DNA of 64,000 bases from Siphonobacter aquaeclarae (GCF_900103285.1 NZ_FNGS01000002.1:124001-188000), one strand, 5' to 3'. Positions 42,224 to 50,651 are shown, counted from the stretch's first letter. Numbers and translations are program-made. Notes: a model not told the origin generated them from the sequence alone.

Positions 42224-42649
42224 ATGAATTTTTTTCATTCTGACGTTGACATTTCCTTTATGATAATTCGGAGGAGTAAAAACATAATCGGCTGTTCCAT
42301 TGGGATAAATTGTCATCCAGCTTTCGGTAGAGTCAGGCGCTGTTGTATTTAGGTCCAACTCATATACCCCGGACGATCTATTTTTTACAGGAACAGTAAA
42401 TACTTTTTTATCTATTCCCGGAGAATATTGATCATTTCTGGGCGCATCTATAGTAACACTTGCCTTCGAATTGTCGACCAGCGATACCTGCATCGATATT
42501 GTCAACCCGTTGATTGGATACGACGAATAAGGGTGACTATTCGACCAATAATCAGCGAGATATTGGCCTTGAACGATATCTGATTCTTCTCTTTTTTTGC
42601 ATGAAAAGACCACCAGGAAAAGCAGAAATATTTTAATTATTTTTTTCAT
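42218..42649 (-). CDS. Small lipoprotein of unknown function (AT-rich island)
   Basis: 143 residues from the ATG at 42649 (MKKIIKIFLLFLVVFSCKKR). The lipobox FSC gives Cys17 and then charged residues, as in Bacteroidota lipoproteins. The rest is beta-rich (NGLTISMQVSLVDNSKASVTI, VFTVPVKNRSSGVYELDLNT, in parts) and resembles a small immunoglobulin-like or jelly-roll domain; no family was recognised. Codon use is AT-richer than in the neighbours, as in the upstream partner gene, and the two are 7 nt apart on one strand. It could be a small accessory or immunity protein for the larger partner, but there is no direct evidence. Confidence 0.75.
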   Translation of the reverse strand: MKKIIKIFLLFLVVFSCKKREESDIVQGQYLADYWSNSHPYSSYPINGLTISMQVSLVDNSKASVTIDAPRNDQYSPGIDKKVFTVPVKNRSSGVYELDLNTTAPDSTESWMTIYPNGTADYVFTPPNYHKGNVNVRMKKIHQ

Positions 42650-42656
42650 CAAAGTC

Positions 42657-43967
42657 TCAATTATGCGTATAAACATCCATTTGACGATAACATGCTCCGC
42701 ATGACGTATGTGCCTCCCCTGCTACGACAACCCATCCCGGGTATTGGTTCCACTGAATCCAGGTTGTCGTATTATATAAATATGAGCTATTTATAATGCC
42801 ACTTGCCTGGTTTCGCGTGTAAAGACTCCACGATACATCTGACAAATTTCTTCCTACCATGTTATAGCTCACATATGAAGTAATATATGGATTTGCCGGA
42901 CCAGCTATCGTAAAATCAGGCCAACCCAGCTGGCTGATTCGAATTGCAACTACTTTTGGTTGATTAAGCCATTGGCCACCGCAGTTGGTATAAACAGATA
43001 CATATACAAGGTCATTGCCCACTAAATCGCTATTGGAAAAAGTAACTTCATCTCCAGAGCTGACTTGCTTGAAAGCTATTTGGTTTGCAGTAATCAAATT
43101 ATCGCTTTTATACAATTCTATTCGAAATCCAAGGGCGTTAGTCCCATATCCCGACACTTTAAATTTGATCCCATTATAAGGATCATAACAAACATCCGGA
43201 GTACTGACCGCCGCCGGGAATGTACAGGATGATCCGCAGGTGCATGTGGAAATAGACAGCAACGATCCAATAAAAACACCGACTACGGCGCCCGCGTCTG
43301 CGCCAAATACAGCGCCAATCGCTGCATAAGTAGACGCATTCGTCACGATGCAGTTAAGCAGCGGAACAGTGCATGCATTTGTGCTGTTTGTCCTTCCTGA
43401 TTTGTCAGAAATAGTCAACGATTCATAAGCTGCTTTCAGGGCATATTTCATCATTGTCAAATGCCTGACTGCTATGTGCTTGTCTTTTAGTTTTAGTCTG
43501 TTATTCGCTTTTACAGAAACGATCTGTAAGTCAAACCACTTAATGGTTTGCTCTCTATCGTATCCATCAGTTATGTTTTTCTTTAATTCTTTCTCTATGT
43601 CTTTCAGTATTGAGCCTGTCAATTTTGAAATAATATTTCTTTTAGATGCTTCATCCCAATGAAATCCCACTTCTTTACCGGGGGCTGATTGAACACTATC
43701 TACCTTGTGCCTCAATTCTTCCCTTCCTTTTTCCGGCATTAAATCGTACGGGTCATAATACAATAAGTGCTTTTTAATGTGATTGTATACAAACGAGCCT
43801 GTACTATCGTAATTTATTGAATCTACCGGCGTCGCTGTTCGATAGGAATTATCCGCCTTGTCGGCTGAAGGAAGGGAAATATCTTCCCTTGTTTTTGTGC
43901 ATGAAAGCACAAGAGCAAAAAAGGCAATTGCGACTGTCAACAGCGAAAAAAATGGAATTTTTTTCAT
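42657..43967 (-). CDS. Large lipoprotein with a glycine-zipper segment (AT-rich island)
   Basis: 436 residues. Lipobox ALVLSC (Cys23). Residues about 30-195 are helical and charged. About 212-238 is a hydrophobic Gly/Ala-rich stretch with G-x3-G-type spacing (AAIGAVFGADAGAVVGVFIG), typical of pore-forming or membrane-inserting glycine zippers. Cysteines cluster at 199, 206, 242, 244 and 248. Residues about 255-436 are beta-rich with GW and Cys pairs near the end (TSCGACYRQ). No family was recognised. The gene is visibly AT-richer than the native-looking genes around it, pointing to horizontal acquisition. It pairs with the small downstream lipoprotein. A secreted toxin or antibacterial role is speculative. 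Confidence 0.75.
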   Translation of the reverse strand: MKKIPFFSLLTVAIAFFALVLSCTKTREDISLPSADKADNSYRTATPVDSINYDSTGSFVYNHIKKHLLYYDPYDLMPEKGREELRHKVDSVQSAPGKEVGFHWDEASKRNIISKLTGSILKDIEKELKKNITDGYDREQTIKWFDLQIVSVKANNRLKLKDKHIAVRHLTMMKYALKAAYESLTISDKSGRTNSTNACTVPLLNCIVTNASTYAAIGAVFGADAGAVVGVFIGSLLSISTCTCGSSCTFPAAVSTPDVCYDPYNGIKFKVSGYGTNALGFRIELYKSDNLITANQIAFKQVSSGDEVTFSNSDLVGNDLVYVSVYTNCGGQWLNQPKVVAIRISQLGWPDFTIAGPANPYITSYVSYNMVGRNLSDVSWSLYTRNQASGIINSSYLYNTTTWIQWNQYPGWVVVAGEAHTSCGACYRQMDVYTHN

Positions 43968-44366
43968 ACGTATTCAAACTGGAGGTTAGAAATCAGCCCA
44001 ATATCAATCGGGAAACCAAAATGTAACCTACCTCCCCGGAAAGATACAATTATCCATTGCACGTATAAGTAAAGGTTATCATTATAATACAATATAATAA
44101 GACTATATAACCATTTTTTATTAGGCAAAATACTTATTTTTAATTAAAGTGTCCTTGATTCAGTACCGAAAACGAAGCGCCGGATTTCCGGACTATACCC
44201 TGCTTCATCGCCTGCGAAAGCGGAACGTGACGACGCAGGGACAGTCTATCCATCCCGAAGACATCCGGCAATACACCGCATTTTCGATCTTCATTTAAAT
44301 TTTTTCAAATTAAATTGTGTACAATATAATTTCATCCTTACCTTTGTCCCATCAAAAACAACGGCT
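43968..44366. other. 399-bp intergenic region with a possible gene remnant
   Basis: Mostly AT-rich. Residues 44149-44298 form a 49-codon GTG frame (VSLIQYRKRSAGFPDYTLL to FSIFI) with G+C-rich codon use like the native genes, so it may be the tail of an older gene cut when the AT-rich island arrived. No promoter or family match is evident, so it is not called as a gene. The OhrR control region occupies the right end. Confidence 0.4.
44307..44346 (+). promoter_or_regulatory. OhrR operator and promoter
   Basis: Inverted arms AAATTAAATTGT (44307-44318) and ACAATATAATTT (44321-44332), one mismatch, 2-bp centre. They resemble known OhrR operators built from TACAATT/AATTGTA. Next, TACCTTTG (44339-44346) matches the -7 motif TAnnTTTG, 20 nt before the ohrR ATG, so the operator overlaps the promoter. 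Confidence 0.8.
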
Positions 44367-44798
44367 ATGGAAAATCCCCTGCTTTTGAAGAACCAGATTT
44401 GCTTTCCGCTGTACGCGTTATCGCGGGAAGTTATCCAGCATTACCGCCCGTTTCTGGACGAACTGGACCTGACCTATCCGCAATACCTGGTTCTGATGAT
44501 TTTATGGGAAAGCCAGCCGCAGACCGTCAACCAGCTCGGCGAGAAGCTTCTGCTTGATAGCGGCACCCTGACACCCCTCCTCAAACGACTGGAAGCCAAG
44601 GGGTTACTTACCCGCAAGCGAAAAGCGGAAGACGAGCGCGTCGTTGAAATTTCACTTACCGAAGCCGGTCAGGCCATGCGGAGTCGGGCAGAGGAAATTC
44701 CGGCAAAGCTGATGGACGCCATGGGCTTTACCGTTGAGGAAATGGTCGAATTGAAACAAATCGTCGATAAACTATTAGCTAAATCTTCCCGATCATGA
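44367..44798 (+). CDS. ohrR: OhrR, organic-hydroperoxide-sensing MarR regulator
   Basis: 143 residues. The N-terminal Cys12 in LLLKNQICFPLYAL is the peroxide-sensing Cys of OhrR, followed by YRPFLDELDLTYPQYLVLMI, the winged helix LLDSGTLTPLLKRLEAKGLL and the wing KAEDERVVEISLTEAG. Organic peroxides oxidise this Cys and release the operator, raising ohr expression. The gene overlaps ohr by ATGA, so a single transcript carries both. A good operator lies between 44307 and 44332. No second resolving Cys is seen, suggesting the 1-Cys type. Confidence 0.95.
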   Translation: MENPLLLKNQICFPLYALSREVIQHYRPFLDELDLTYPQYLVLMILWESQPQTVNQLGEKLLLDSGTLTPLLKRLEAKGLLTRKRKAEDERVVEISLTEAGQAMRSRAEEIPAKLMDAMGFTVEEMVELKQIVDKLLAKSSRS

Positions 44799-45217
44799 CA
44801 GTCTTATATCAGGCCGCAGCGACGGCCAAAGGAGGCCGCAACGGCCACGTTCGTTCCGACAACGGCATTCTCGACCTCCAGGTACGCATGCCGAAAGCCC
44901 TCGGCGGTGCAAATGATGACTTTGCCAACCCCGAAATGCTCTTTGCGGCCGGTTACTCCGCCTGTTTCGACAGCGCGCTGAGCCGCGTGATCCGCATGGA
45001 AAAAGTGCAGACAGGAGAAACGACCGTCACCGCGCACGTTGGCATCGGTCCGAACGCGGAAGGCGGTTTCGGCCTGGCAGTAGAGCTGGAAGTCAACGTA
45101 CCCGGCGTAGACGCTGAAACGGCGCAGGCGCTTGTTGCCAAAGCCCACCAGGTATGCCCCTACTCCAACGCTACCCGCGGCAATATCGAGGTCAAACTGA
45201 CCGTCACAAATCATTAA
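44795..45217 (+). CDS. ohr: Organic hydroperoxide resistance protein Ohr
   Basis: 140 residues, full length for Ohr/OsmC. Both catalytic cysteines are present: Cys57 in GYSACFDSAL and Cys121 in VCPYSNATRGN. The N-terminal YQAAATAKGGRNGHVRSDNG and GGANDDFANPEMLFAAGYSA (in part) are diagnostic. It is a thiol peroxidase that reduces alkyl and lipid hydroperoxides, regenerated by lipoylated proteins. Co-transcribed with ohrR through an ATGA overlap. The downstream nitroreductase, 11 nt away, may be a third member of the regulon. Confidence 0.97.
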   Translation: MTVLYQAAATAKGGRNGHVRSDNGILDLQVRMPKALGGANDDFANPEMLFAAGYSACFDSALSRVIRMEKVQTGETTVTAHVGIGPNAEGGFGLAVELEVNVPGVDAETAQALVAKAHQVCPYSNATRGNIEVKLTVTNH

Positions 45218-45228
45218 TCAAAACGAAA

Positions 45229-45870
45229 ATGGCTTTATTAGATGATCTTCAGTGGCGTTATGCCACCAAGAAATACGACCCGACAAAACAGGTTCCGAAG
45301 GAATATGTCGATAAAATTGTAGAAGCGGCCCGCCTCGCGCCGACCTCTTCCGGCCTGCAGCCGTTCCGCGTCATCGTCGTCACCGATCCGGAACTGAAAG
45401 AAAAGCTCGTTCCCATTGCCTCAGGCCAGCGGGTAGTGGCTGACGCCTCGCACGTACTGATTTTTGCCGCCTGGGATCGCTACACCGAAGAACGCATTGA
45501 CGATGTGTACGACCGCACGACGGACGAACGTGGCCTTCCCCGCGGCCGGTTTGGCTCCTACACCGACAAGCTGAAGGCCCTGTATTTGCGTCAGGAAGCC
45601 GATGTCAACTTTGCCCATGCGGCGCGCCAGGCTTACATCGGTTTCGGCCTTTCCATTGCACAGGCGGCGGAACTCAAAGTGGACGCGACGCCGATGGAAG
45701 GCTTCTCCGGCCCGGAGCTAGATGCCTTGCTGGACCTGCCTTCAAAAGGCCTCCGGAGTGTTCTGATGCTGCCCCTCGGCTACCGCGACGCGGAAAACGA
45801 CTGGCTCCACCCCATGAAAAAAGTCCGCAGCCCGAGGGAAGAGTTTGTGTTGGATGGGGATCGGCTGTAG
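45229..45870 (+). CDS. NAD(P)H-dependent nitroreductase family oxidoreductase
   Basis: 213 residues from the ATG at 45229 (MALLDDLQWRYATKKYDPTK). The nitroreductase FMN pattern is present: RYATKKYDPTKQV, EAARLAPTSSGLQPF, AARQAYIGFGLSIAQAAEL, GFSGPELDALLDLPSKGL and LPLGYRDAENDW. These are homodimeric flavoproteins that reduce nitroaromatics, quinones or enals with NAD(P)H. The position 11 nt after ohr suggests oxidative-stress use, perhaps quinone or enal reduction. Its last codons and stop (TAG 45868-45870) fall in the first two units of a heptamer array. Confidence 0.92.
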   Translation: MALLDDLQWRYATKKYDPTKQVPKEYVDKIVEAARLAPTSSGLQPFRVIVVTDPELKEKLVPIASGQRVVADASHVLIFAAWDRYTEERIDDVYDRTTDERGLPRGRFGSYTDKLKALYLRQEADVNFAHAARQAYIGFGLSIAQAAELKVDATPMEGFSGPELDALLDLPSKGLRSVLMLPLGYRDAENDWLHPMKKVRSPREEFVLDGDRL

Positions 45871-45967
45871 GCGGACGGCAGTCAGCTATCGGCTATCAGC
45901 TATCGGCGGGCGGCGGTCAGCTATCGGCTTTAAGCTGTAGGCAATAGGCTTTAGGCTAAAGGCGGGC
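45863..45967 (+). repeat. Array of 15 heptamers RGCNNNN after the nitroreductase gene
   Basis: Fifteen units in unbroken 7-bp phase, each starting GGC or AGC: for example GGCTGTA, AGCTATC, GGCTATC, GGCTTTA, AGCTGTA, GGCAATA, GGCTAAA, GGCGGGC. It starts inside the coding sequence (stop TAG spans units 1 and 2) and leads to the hairpin at 45981-46030. Confidence 0.95.
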
Positions 45968-45980
45968 AACCTCAGGTGTT

Positions 45981-46030
45981 ATTAAAGGAAAAGTGCTTCC
46001 CTGTATGAGGGGAAGCACTTTTCCTTTAAT
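45981..46030. terminator. Convergent-junction terminator hairpin between heptamer arrays
   Basis: Perfect 21-bp stem (45981-46001 with 46010-46030) and 8-nt loop. The arms begin ATTAAAGG, so T-rich stretches end both strands, consistent with bidirectional termination. It is flanked by heptamer arrays in opposite orientation. Confidence 0.85.
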
Positions 46031-46072
46031 CAAATTCTCAACATGTTTCGCCGTCATTACGGACACTTCTCC

Positions 46073-46135
46073 ACTCGCCTAAAGCTTACTGCTTACAGCT
46101 TAAAGCCGATAGCCGGCTGCCGCCCGCCGATAGCC
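46073..46135 (-). repeat. Array of nine heptamers RGCNNNN after the tag gene
   Basis: On the minus strand: GGCTATC, GGCGGGC, GGCAGCC, GGCTATC, GGCTTTA, AGCTGTA, AGCAGTA, AGCTTTA, GGCGAGT, in perfect 7-bp phase (46135 down to 46073). The stop TAG of tag uses the first base of unit one. It is the near mirror image of the plus-strand array at 45863-45967. Confidence 0.95.
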
Positions 46136-46683
46136 TACCTCATCCACAACGGCTTGCTCTCCACTACCTGCTGGTATACCGGGCAGGCTTCGCTGTGCGC
46201 GCCGGGGAGGTAACCGATGCTCATGAGAAACTCGCCGACGATTTCACCACCGGTGAAGCGGAAGGTCTTCTTAAACAGTTTCACCCATTCTTCTTTGGAT
46301 TTCGGGTGATGGGATTCCAGCCATTTTTCGAAAGAACCGTGGGAGGCCTGCAGCCCCTGGATGGTCCGGGCATTTTCGATGGCGGCGTTGATTTTCAATT
46401 TGTTGCGGATAATACCGGGGTCGCGCATTAAACGCTCGCGGTCGGTCTCGGTATAGGCCGCGACGACGTCGATGACAAAATTATCGTATGCTTTCCGGAA
46501 GGTTTCTTCCTTTTTGAGAATAGTCTCCCAGCTCAGACCGGCCTGGTTGATTTCCAGAATGAGCCGGCCGAAAAGTTCATTGTCGTCGTGAATCGGAAAG
46601 CCATAATGCTGATCGTGATAGGCTTTGTGCAGGGCCTGCCGCTCGGCGGGCTGCATGGTTGAGATAGCGAAGCAGTAGGACAT
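46135..46683 (-). CDS. tag: DNA-3-methyladenine glycosylase I
   Basis: 182 residues from the ATG at 46683 (MSYCFAISTMQPAERQALHK). Tag hallmarks: YHDQHYGFPIHDDNELFGRL, LEINQAGLSWETILKKEETFRKAYDNF (in parts), DPGIIRNKLKINAAIENA, and the C-terminal zinc-site region GAHSEACPVYQQV, with HSEAC matching His and Cys ligands. It removes 3-methyladenine from alkylated DNA. It stands alone; the in-frame ATG 150 nt upstream would add a stretch with no family match. Its stop adjoins the heptamer array. Confidence 0.94.
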   Translation of the reverse strand: MSYCFAISTMQPAERQALHKAYHDQHYGFPIHDDNELFGRLILEINQAGLSWETILKKEETFRKAYDNFVIDVVAAYTETDRERLMRDPGIIRNKLKINAAIENARTIQGLQASHGSFEKWLESHHPKSKEEWVKLFKKTFRFTGGEIVGEFLMSIGYLPGAHSEACPVYQQVVESKPLWMR

Positions 46684-46944
46684 GGGGAAGTAAGGGTGAT
46701 GGAAGGGGATTGGTTCCCGGTTTAGAGAGATGGAAGGTAATATTATTACCAGATAGAATATGCCAATGGGAAACCTTTCAAAAAGCAACAGGTACAACAA
46801 AACCAAAGGCAAACGAAACTTCTTCTGACGCAACAGTCCTCTATACCCCCTGCTATTTACTCATTTCCCAACATTCTCGTCCCAAAATCAAACACCTACC
46901 CCGCAAAAGCTCCCGATCTTTGAGGGTCCGGAAGCTTTTTGCCT

Positions 46945-48771
46945 ATGAATAATGCCTGGTTTGAGGTGAATGTGAGCGTGGTCGGTTCCCTGGCGGGGCT
47001 GGCCCTCAACACGGTCATCGCCGCCTATCTTCAATCCCTGCGGCCCCGCCACCGCGATGCGACGCTGTTTACCCAATTGCTCTGGCTTGCCAGCGTACAA
47101 TACGGTAGCGCCGCCGCGCATGACTTCACCGCCACCTACTGGCCTCGCGAGATTTCAGGCTGGGTACACGCGCTGGTGCTCAGCTGTCAGTCGTTGTACC
47201 ACCTCTGGTTTGCCTATGAAATCGGCGGAAGATGCTCCGGACGCGAACGCATTCCGGCCCTGACGGCGTTTGCTGCCGTATACCTGACCTGTTTCGCGCT
47301 GTTTACAGCCGGCATAGCACTCGACGACCTCACCTTTATCCCCAACCTGCTCCTCTACCCCTGGATTATACGGATATACGCCAAAAGGAGCGCCTCCGCA
47401 GAGAACAAAAGTACCCGACTGCTATTCAGCGGACTGTATACCTGGTCGTTTCTCCTGTGGCTGATCTGGCTGACGGGGAACCTGATTATTTCCGGGCCGG
47501 CCATCGGTCTGCCTGTGCGCGTAGAATGGCACTATTACCTCCTGCATCCGGTGCAGTTCGGGGCTACGGTCTGGTCTGCGCTGGTTTTCCTCCGGTATAC
47601 CCCGCAGGCCACGTCGTTTCAGGCCAAACTCGCCGGACTGATCCTCGCCGCCCTGCTCATGTTTATCGGGCTCGTTCCGGTATGGCTGGCCTGGCTCATG
47701 TCGGCAGTTCCGGGTGGTGAGGTCGTCACAAGACGTATGCTCTGGGGTTTTGTGGCCTTTATTCCGGTGACGACGATCCTCTGCCTCCGGCTGCTGCCTG
47801 CCTTTTTACAGCGGGCGTTTCTGGCCCCGCTCAACCGGGTGACAGAAGGCGTCCGCGCCGTGGATACCGGTGAATTACCTCCTCCGCTGCCCGTCGACAT
47901 ACACGACGAAATCGGTGCGCTGACCCGTGGTTTCAACCACATGACTACGTCCCTGCGCACGCATCGGGAGCACCTCGAAGCACTGGTTGCCGAACGGACG
48001 CAGGAACTGGAAGAATCCCTCGATACCCTCCGCTCCACCCAGGCCGAGTTGATCCGGAAAGAAAAACTGGCCGGGCTCGGCGAGGTAGCCGCGGGCGTCG
48101 CACACGAGATCCAGAATCCACTCAATTTCGTCGTGAATTTTGCCGGGCTGTCTCAGGAGCTCAGCGAAACCCTTCGCACCTACCTTCCCCCGGCATTGCA
48201 CTACCTGTCGGATGAATTATCGGATAACCTGAAGCATGTCGTCGACAACGGTCAGCGGGCGTCGAACATTGTCCGTAACATGCTCATTCACAGCCACCAG
48301 CAACCGGAGGAAGAGCGGTATTGCGAGTTGAACGAACTGGCAGATCATTACCTTACCCTCGCCTATGAAGGGTACCGGACGCAGCATCCGGAATTCCACT
48401 GCCGCCTGGAAAAGGTACCTGCACCGGACGCATTACCGGTTGCCGCTGCCCGGCAGGACCTCGGCCGGGTCCTGCTTAATCTCCTTTCGAATGCGTTTCA
48501 GGCTGTTCCGGAGAAAGGCGGGTTGGTCCGGATACAGACGGAAAAAACCGCTTCCGGAGTGCGATTGATCGTTTCAGACAATGGTCCCGGCGTTCCGACT
48601 GTCTTGCAGGATAAGATTTTCCAGCCTTTTTTCACGACACGACCTGCGGGTACCGGTACGGGACTGGGTTTAAGCATTTGCCACGACATCGTTTCCCGGT
48701 ATGGCGGCTCTATCCGCCTGCACCGCGGCTCCCTTACAGAAATGATTATAGAATTACCTGGTCTGTCATGA
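46945..48771 (+). CDS. Membrane sensor histidine kinase (HAMP, HisKA, HATPase)
   Basis: 608 residues from the ATG at 46945 (MNNAWFEVNVSVVGSLAGLA). About seven hydrophobic helices fill residues 1-295, with no periplasmic ligand domain, so it probably senses within the membrane. A HAMP-like linker follows (VTEGVRAVDTGELPPPLPVD, DEIGALTRGFNHMT), then a coiled coil. HisKA has GVAHEIQNPLNFV with the phospho-His at about 387. HATPase has LLNLLSNAFQAVP, SDNGPGVP and GTGTGLGLSICHDI. Its stop overlaps the next gene (ATGA), so it is coupled to a hybrid regulator that also carries a kinase. The signal is unknown. Confidence 0.94.
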   Translation: MNNAWFEVNVSVVGSLAGLALNTVIAAYLQSLRPRHRDATLFTQLLWLASVQYGSAAAHDFTATYWPREISGWVHALVLSCQSLYHLWFAYEIGGRCSGRERIPALTAFAAVYLTCFALFTAGIALDDLTFIPNLLLYPWIIRIYAKRSASAENKSTRLLFSGLYTWSFLLWLIWLTGNLIISGPAIGLPVRVEWHYYLLHPVQFGATVWSALVFLRYTPQATSFQAKLAGLILAALLMFIGLVPVWLAWLMSAVPGGEVVTRRMLWGFVAFIPVTTILCLRLLPAFLQRAFLAPLNRVTEGVRAVDTGELPPPLPVDIHDEIGALTRGFNHMTTSLRTHREHLEALVAERTQELEESLDTLRSTQAELIRKEKLAGLGEVAAGVAHEIQNPLNFVVNFAGLSQELSETLRTYLPPALHYLSDELSDNLKHVVDNGQRASNIVRNMLIHSHQQPEEERYCELNELADHYLTLAYEGYRTQHPEFHCRLEKVPAPDALPVAAARQDLGRVLLNLLSNAFQAVPEKGGLVRIQTEKTASGVRLIVSDNGPGVPTVLQDKIFQPFFTTRPAGTGTGLGLSICHDIVSRYGGSIRLHRGSLTEMIIELPGLS

Positions 48772-50651
48772 GTATACGGGTTCTGGTTGTGGACGACGAA
48801 GTCCTCCTCGCGTCCCTCTTTCAGCAGCGTTTCCGCCGGCGTATCCAGTCGGGCGAGTATACCTTCCGCTTCGCGACGGGCGGGCGGGAAGCGCTGACGA
48901 TTCTGTCGGAAGATCCGGAGGTCGACGTATTGCTCTTCGACATCAACATGCCGGACATGGACGGGCTTACGCTGCTCGAACTGACCGCCGGCCTTATTCC
49001 CGACGCCCGGGCGGTGATGGTATCTGCGTACGGAGACATGCCGAATATCCGGCTGGCGATGAACCGCGGCGCGTTTGACTTCATTACAAAACCTATTGAT
49101 TTCCAGGACCTTGAACGAACCATCGATAAAACAGCCGCCGTCGTTCAGGCCCTGCGGGAATCAACCCGAATCAAAGCACTGGCTGAGTTGAAGGCCCGCT
49201 TTTTTGATAACCTGACGCATGAATTCCGCACGCCCCTGTCGCTTATTCTGGCGCCGGCAGCTGCCCTTTTACAACGCCCGGAACTGGACGAAGCCACCCG
49301 CGGGCAGCTTGGAGGTATCCGCCGGAATGCGGAAGAGCTGAGTATATTGATTGATCAGCTGCTGGATCTCGCCCGACTGGAAGAAGACCGTCTGCCAATA
49401 GAAGAATCCGTACAGGATATACCGTCATTTGTTTCGGAACTTGTCGAAGCATTTCGTCCGATTTGTCCGACCATTCGTTTTCAGGCTGACCGGGAAGCCC
49501 TGGAAGCGGCATTTGATGCGGGAAAATGGCGTAAGATTCTGAATAATCTCCTCTCCAACGCCGTCCGTTTCACGCCGGAGGGAGGTATGCTGGATATTCG
49601 CTGTCAGTTTTCCGAAGAAACCGTACATATCTGTGTGGCAGACTCGGGGCCGGGTATTCCGGAAACGGAGTTACCGTTTGTATTTGACCGGTTTCACCGG
49701 GCGGATACGCGGCATGCCGGGTCGGGAATCGGCCTGTCTCTCGCCTATGAGCTGACGCGCCTGCTCAAGGGTAGTCTTTCTGCACAGAGCCGGCCGGGGG
49801 CCGGGACGACGTTTACCGCGGTACTCCCCTTCCGCGCTGAAAACCCGGCGCCACCGGAAGTTCTCGTGAGTACGAACCCATTCCACCCAACTTCCTACCC
49901 TTCTGGTAATCCACTGATTCTCATCGCAGAAGACAACCCGGAATTACGGTGCTACCTCAGCGATCTGCTCGGGAAAGAGTATATAGTCCTGACGGCTTCC
50001 GACGGACGGACGGCACTGGAAATAGCCCGCCGGGAACTGCCCGATGTGGTACTGTCAGACGTTCGCATGCCGGGTATGGACGGCTTCCGCCTCACCCGCC
50101 TGCTGCGGACGCACCCGGCTACCGACCACATCGCGGTGATGCTGCTGACGGCTCTGGCCTCCGTCGATCACCTGCTCGCAGGCCTTTCCGAAGGCGCTGA
50201 CGAATACCTTATCAAACCCTTCCGGCCGGAAGAATTGTCCCTGCGCCTGCGAAACCTGCTCAACCGGCAGGAAAAATTACGGACGCGGTACCGGGAGAGC
50301 GTCGGCCAGGCTGCGACAACCGGGACAAAAACTCCGGATACCTTTCTGCACCGCCTGGCTGCGGTCATTGAACAACACCTGGATGATCCTGATTTCCGGG
50401 CGGAAACACTGGCCGAAGAAGTGGCGATGAGCCCGCGAACCCTTACCCGCAAACTGAGTATGGTGGCAGATATCAGCCCGGCCCGCCTGATCCGCACCCA
50501 CCGGCTCCGGCGGGCGGGAGAGATGCTGCGCAGCGGGGCATCTGTTGCCGATGCCGCCTATGCCGTCGGGTTCGAAAACCCTTCCTATTTCGCCACTGCT
50601 TTCCGGGAGTATTACGGACGTACCCCGACCGACTTCGCGCGCGGACAATAG
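48768..50651 (+). CDS. Soluble hybrid regulator: REC, histidine kinase, REC, AraC HTH
   Basis: 627 residues. First receiver (about 4-120) with phospho-acceptor Asp58 in LLFDINMPDMDG; HisKA with His151 in NLTHEFRTPLSLIL; HATPase with SNAVRFTPEGG and DSGPGIP; second receiver (about 375-490) with Asp431 in LSDVRMPGMDGF; C-terminal AraC HTH (about 520-627: LAEEVAMSPRTLTRKLSM, AYAVGFENPSYFATAFREY). There is no transmembrane or sensor domain, so its input should be the receiver, phosphorylated by the membrane kinase encoded immediately upstream (4-nt overlap). The order lets a phosphorelay end on DNA in one molecule. The downstream barrel gene is a possible target. Confidence 0.93.
   Translation: MSIRVLVVDDEVLLASLFQQRFRRRIQSGEYTFRFATGGREALTILSEDPEVDVLLFDINMPDMDGLTLLELTAGLIPDARAVMVSAYGDMPNIRLAMNRGAFDFITKPIDFQDLERTIDKTAAVVQALRESTRIKALAELKARFFDNLTHEFRTPLSLILAPAAALLQRPELDEATRGQLGGIRRNAEELSILIDQLLDLARLEEDRLPIEESVQDIPSFVSELVEAFRPICPTIRFQADREALEAAFDAGKWRKILNNLLSNAVRFTPEGGMLDIRCQFSEETVHICVADSGPGIPETELPFVFDRFHRADTRHAGSGIGLSLAYELTRLLKGSLSAQSRPGAGTTFTAVLPFRAENPAPPEVLVSTNPFHPTSYPSGNPLILIAEDNPELRCYLSDLLGKEYIVLTASDGRTALEIARRELPDVVLSDVRMPGMDGFRLTRLLRTHPATDHIAVMLLTALASVDHLLAGLSEGADEYLIKPFRPEELSLRLRNLLNRQEKLRTRYRESVGQAATTGTKTPDTFLHRLAAVIEQHLDDPDFRAETLAEEVAMSPRTLTRKLSMVADISPARLIRTHRLRRAGEMLRSGASVADAAYAVGFENPSYFATAFREYYGRTPTDFARGQ

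Noticed and set aside
42218-44366. Insertion sequence or prophage around the AT-rich island
   Set aside because: No transposase, integrase, terminal repeats or phage genes were seen; only composition suggests transfer.
45863-46135. Possible CRISPR-like array
   Set aside because: Units are 7 bp and directly tandem with no spacers; they are inverted about a terminator and no cas genes are present.
46684-46944. Small gene upstream of the histidine kinase
   Set aside because: The in-frame extension of tag here has no family match, and the plus-strand frames are short and without start context; it is treated as a divergent promoter region of 261 bp.
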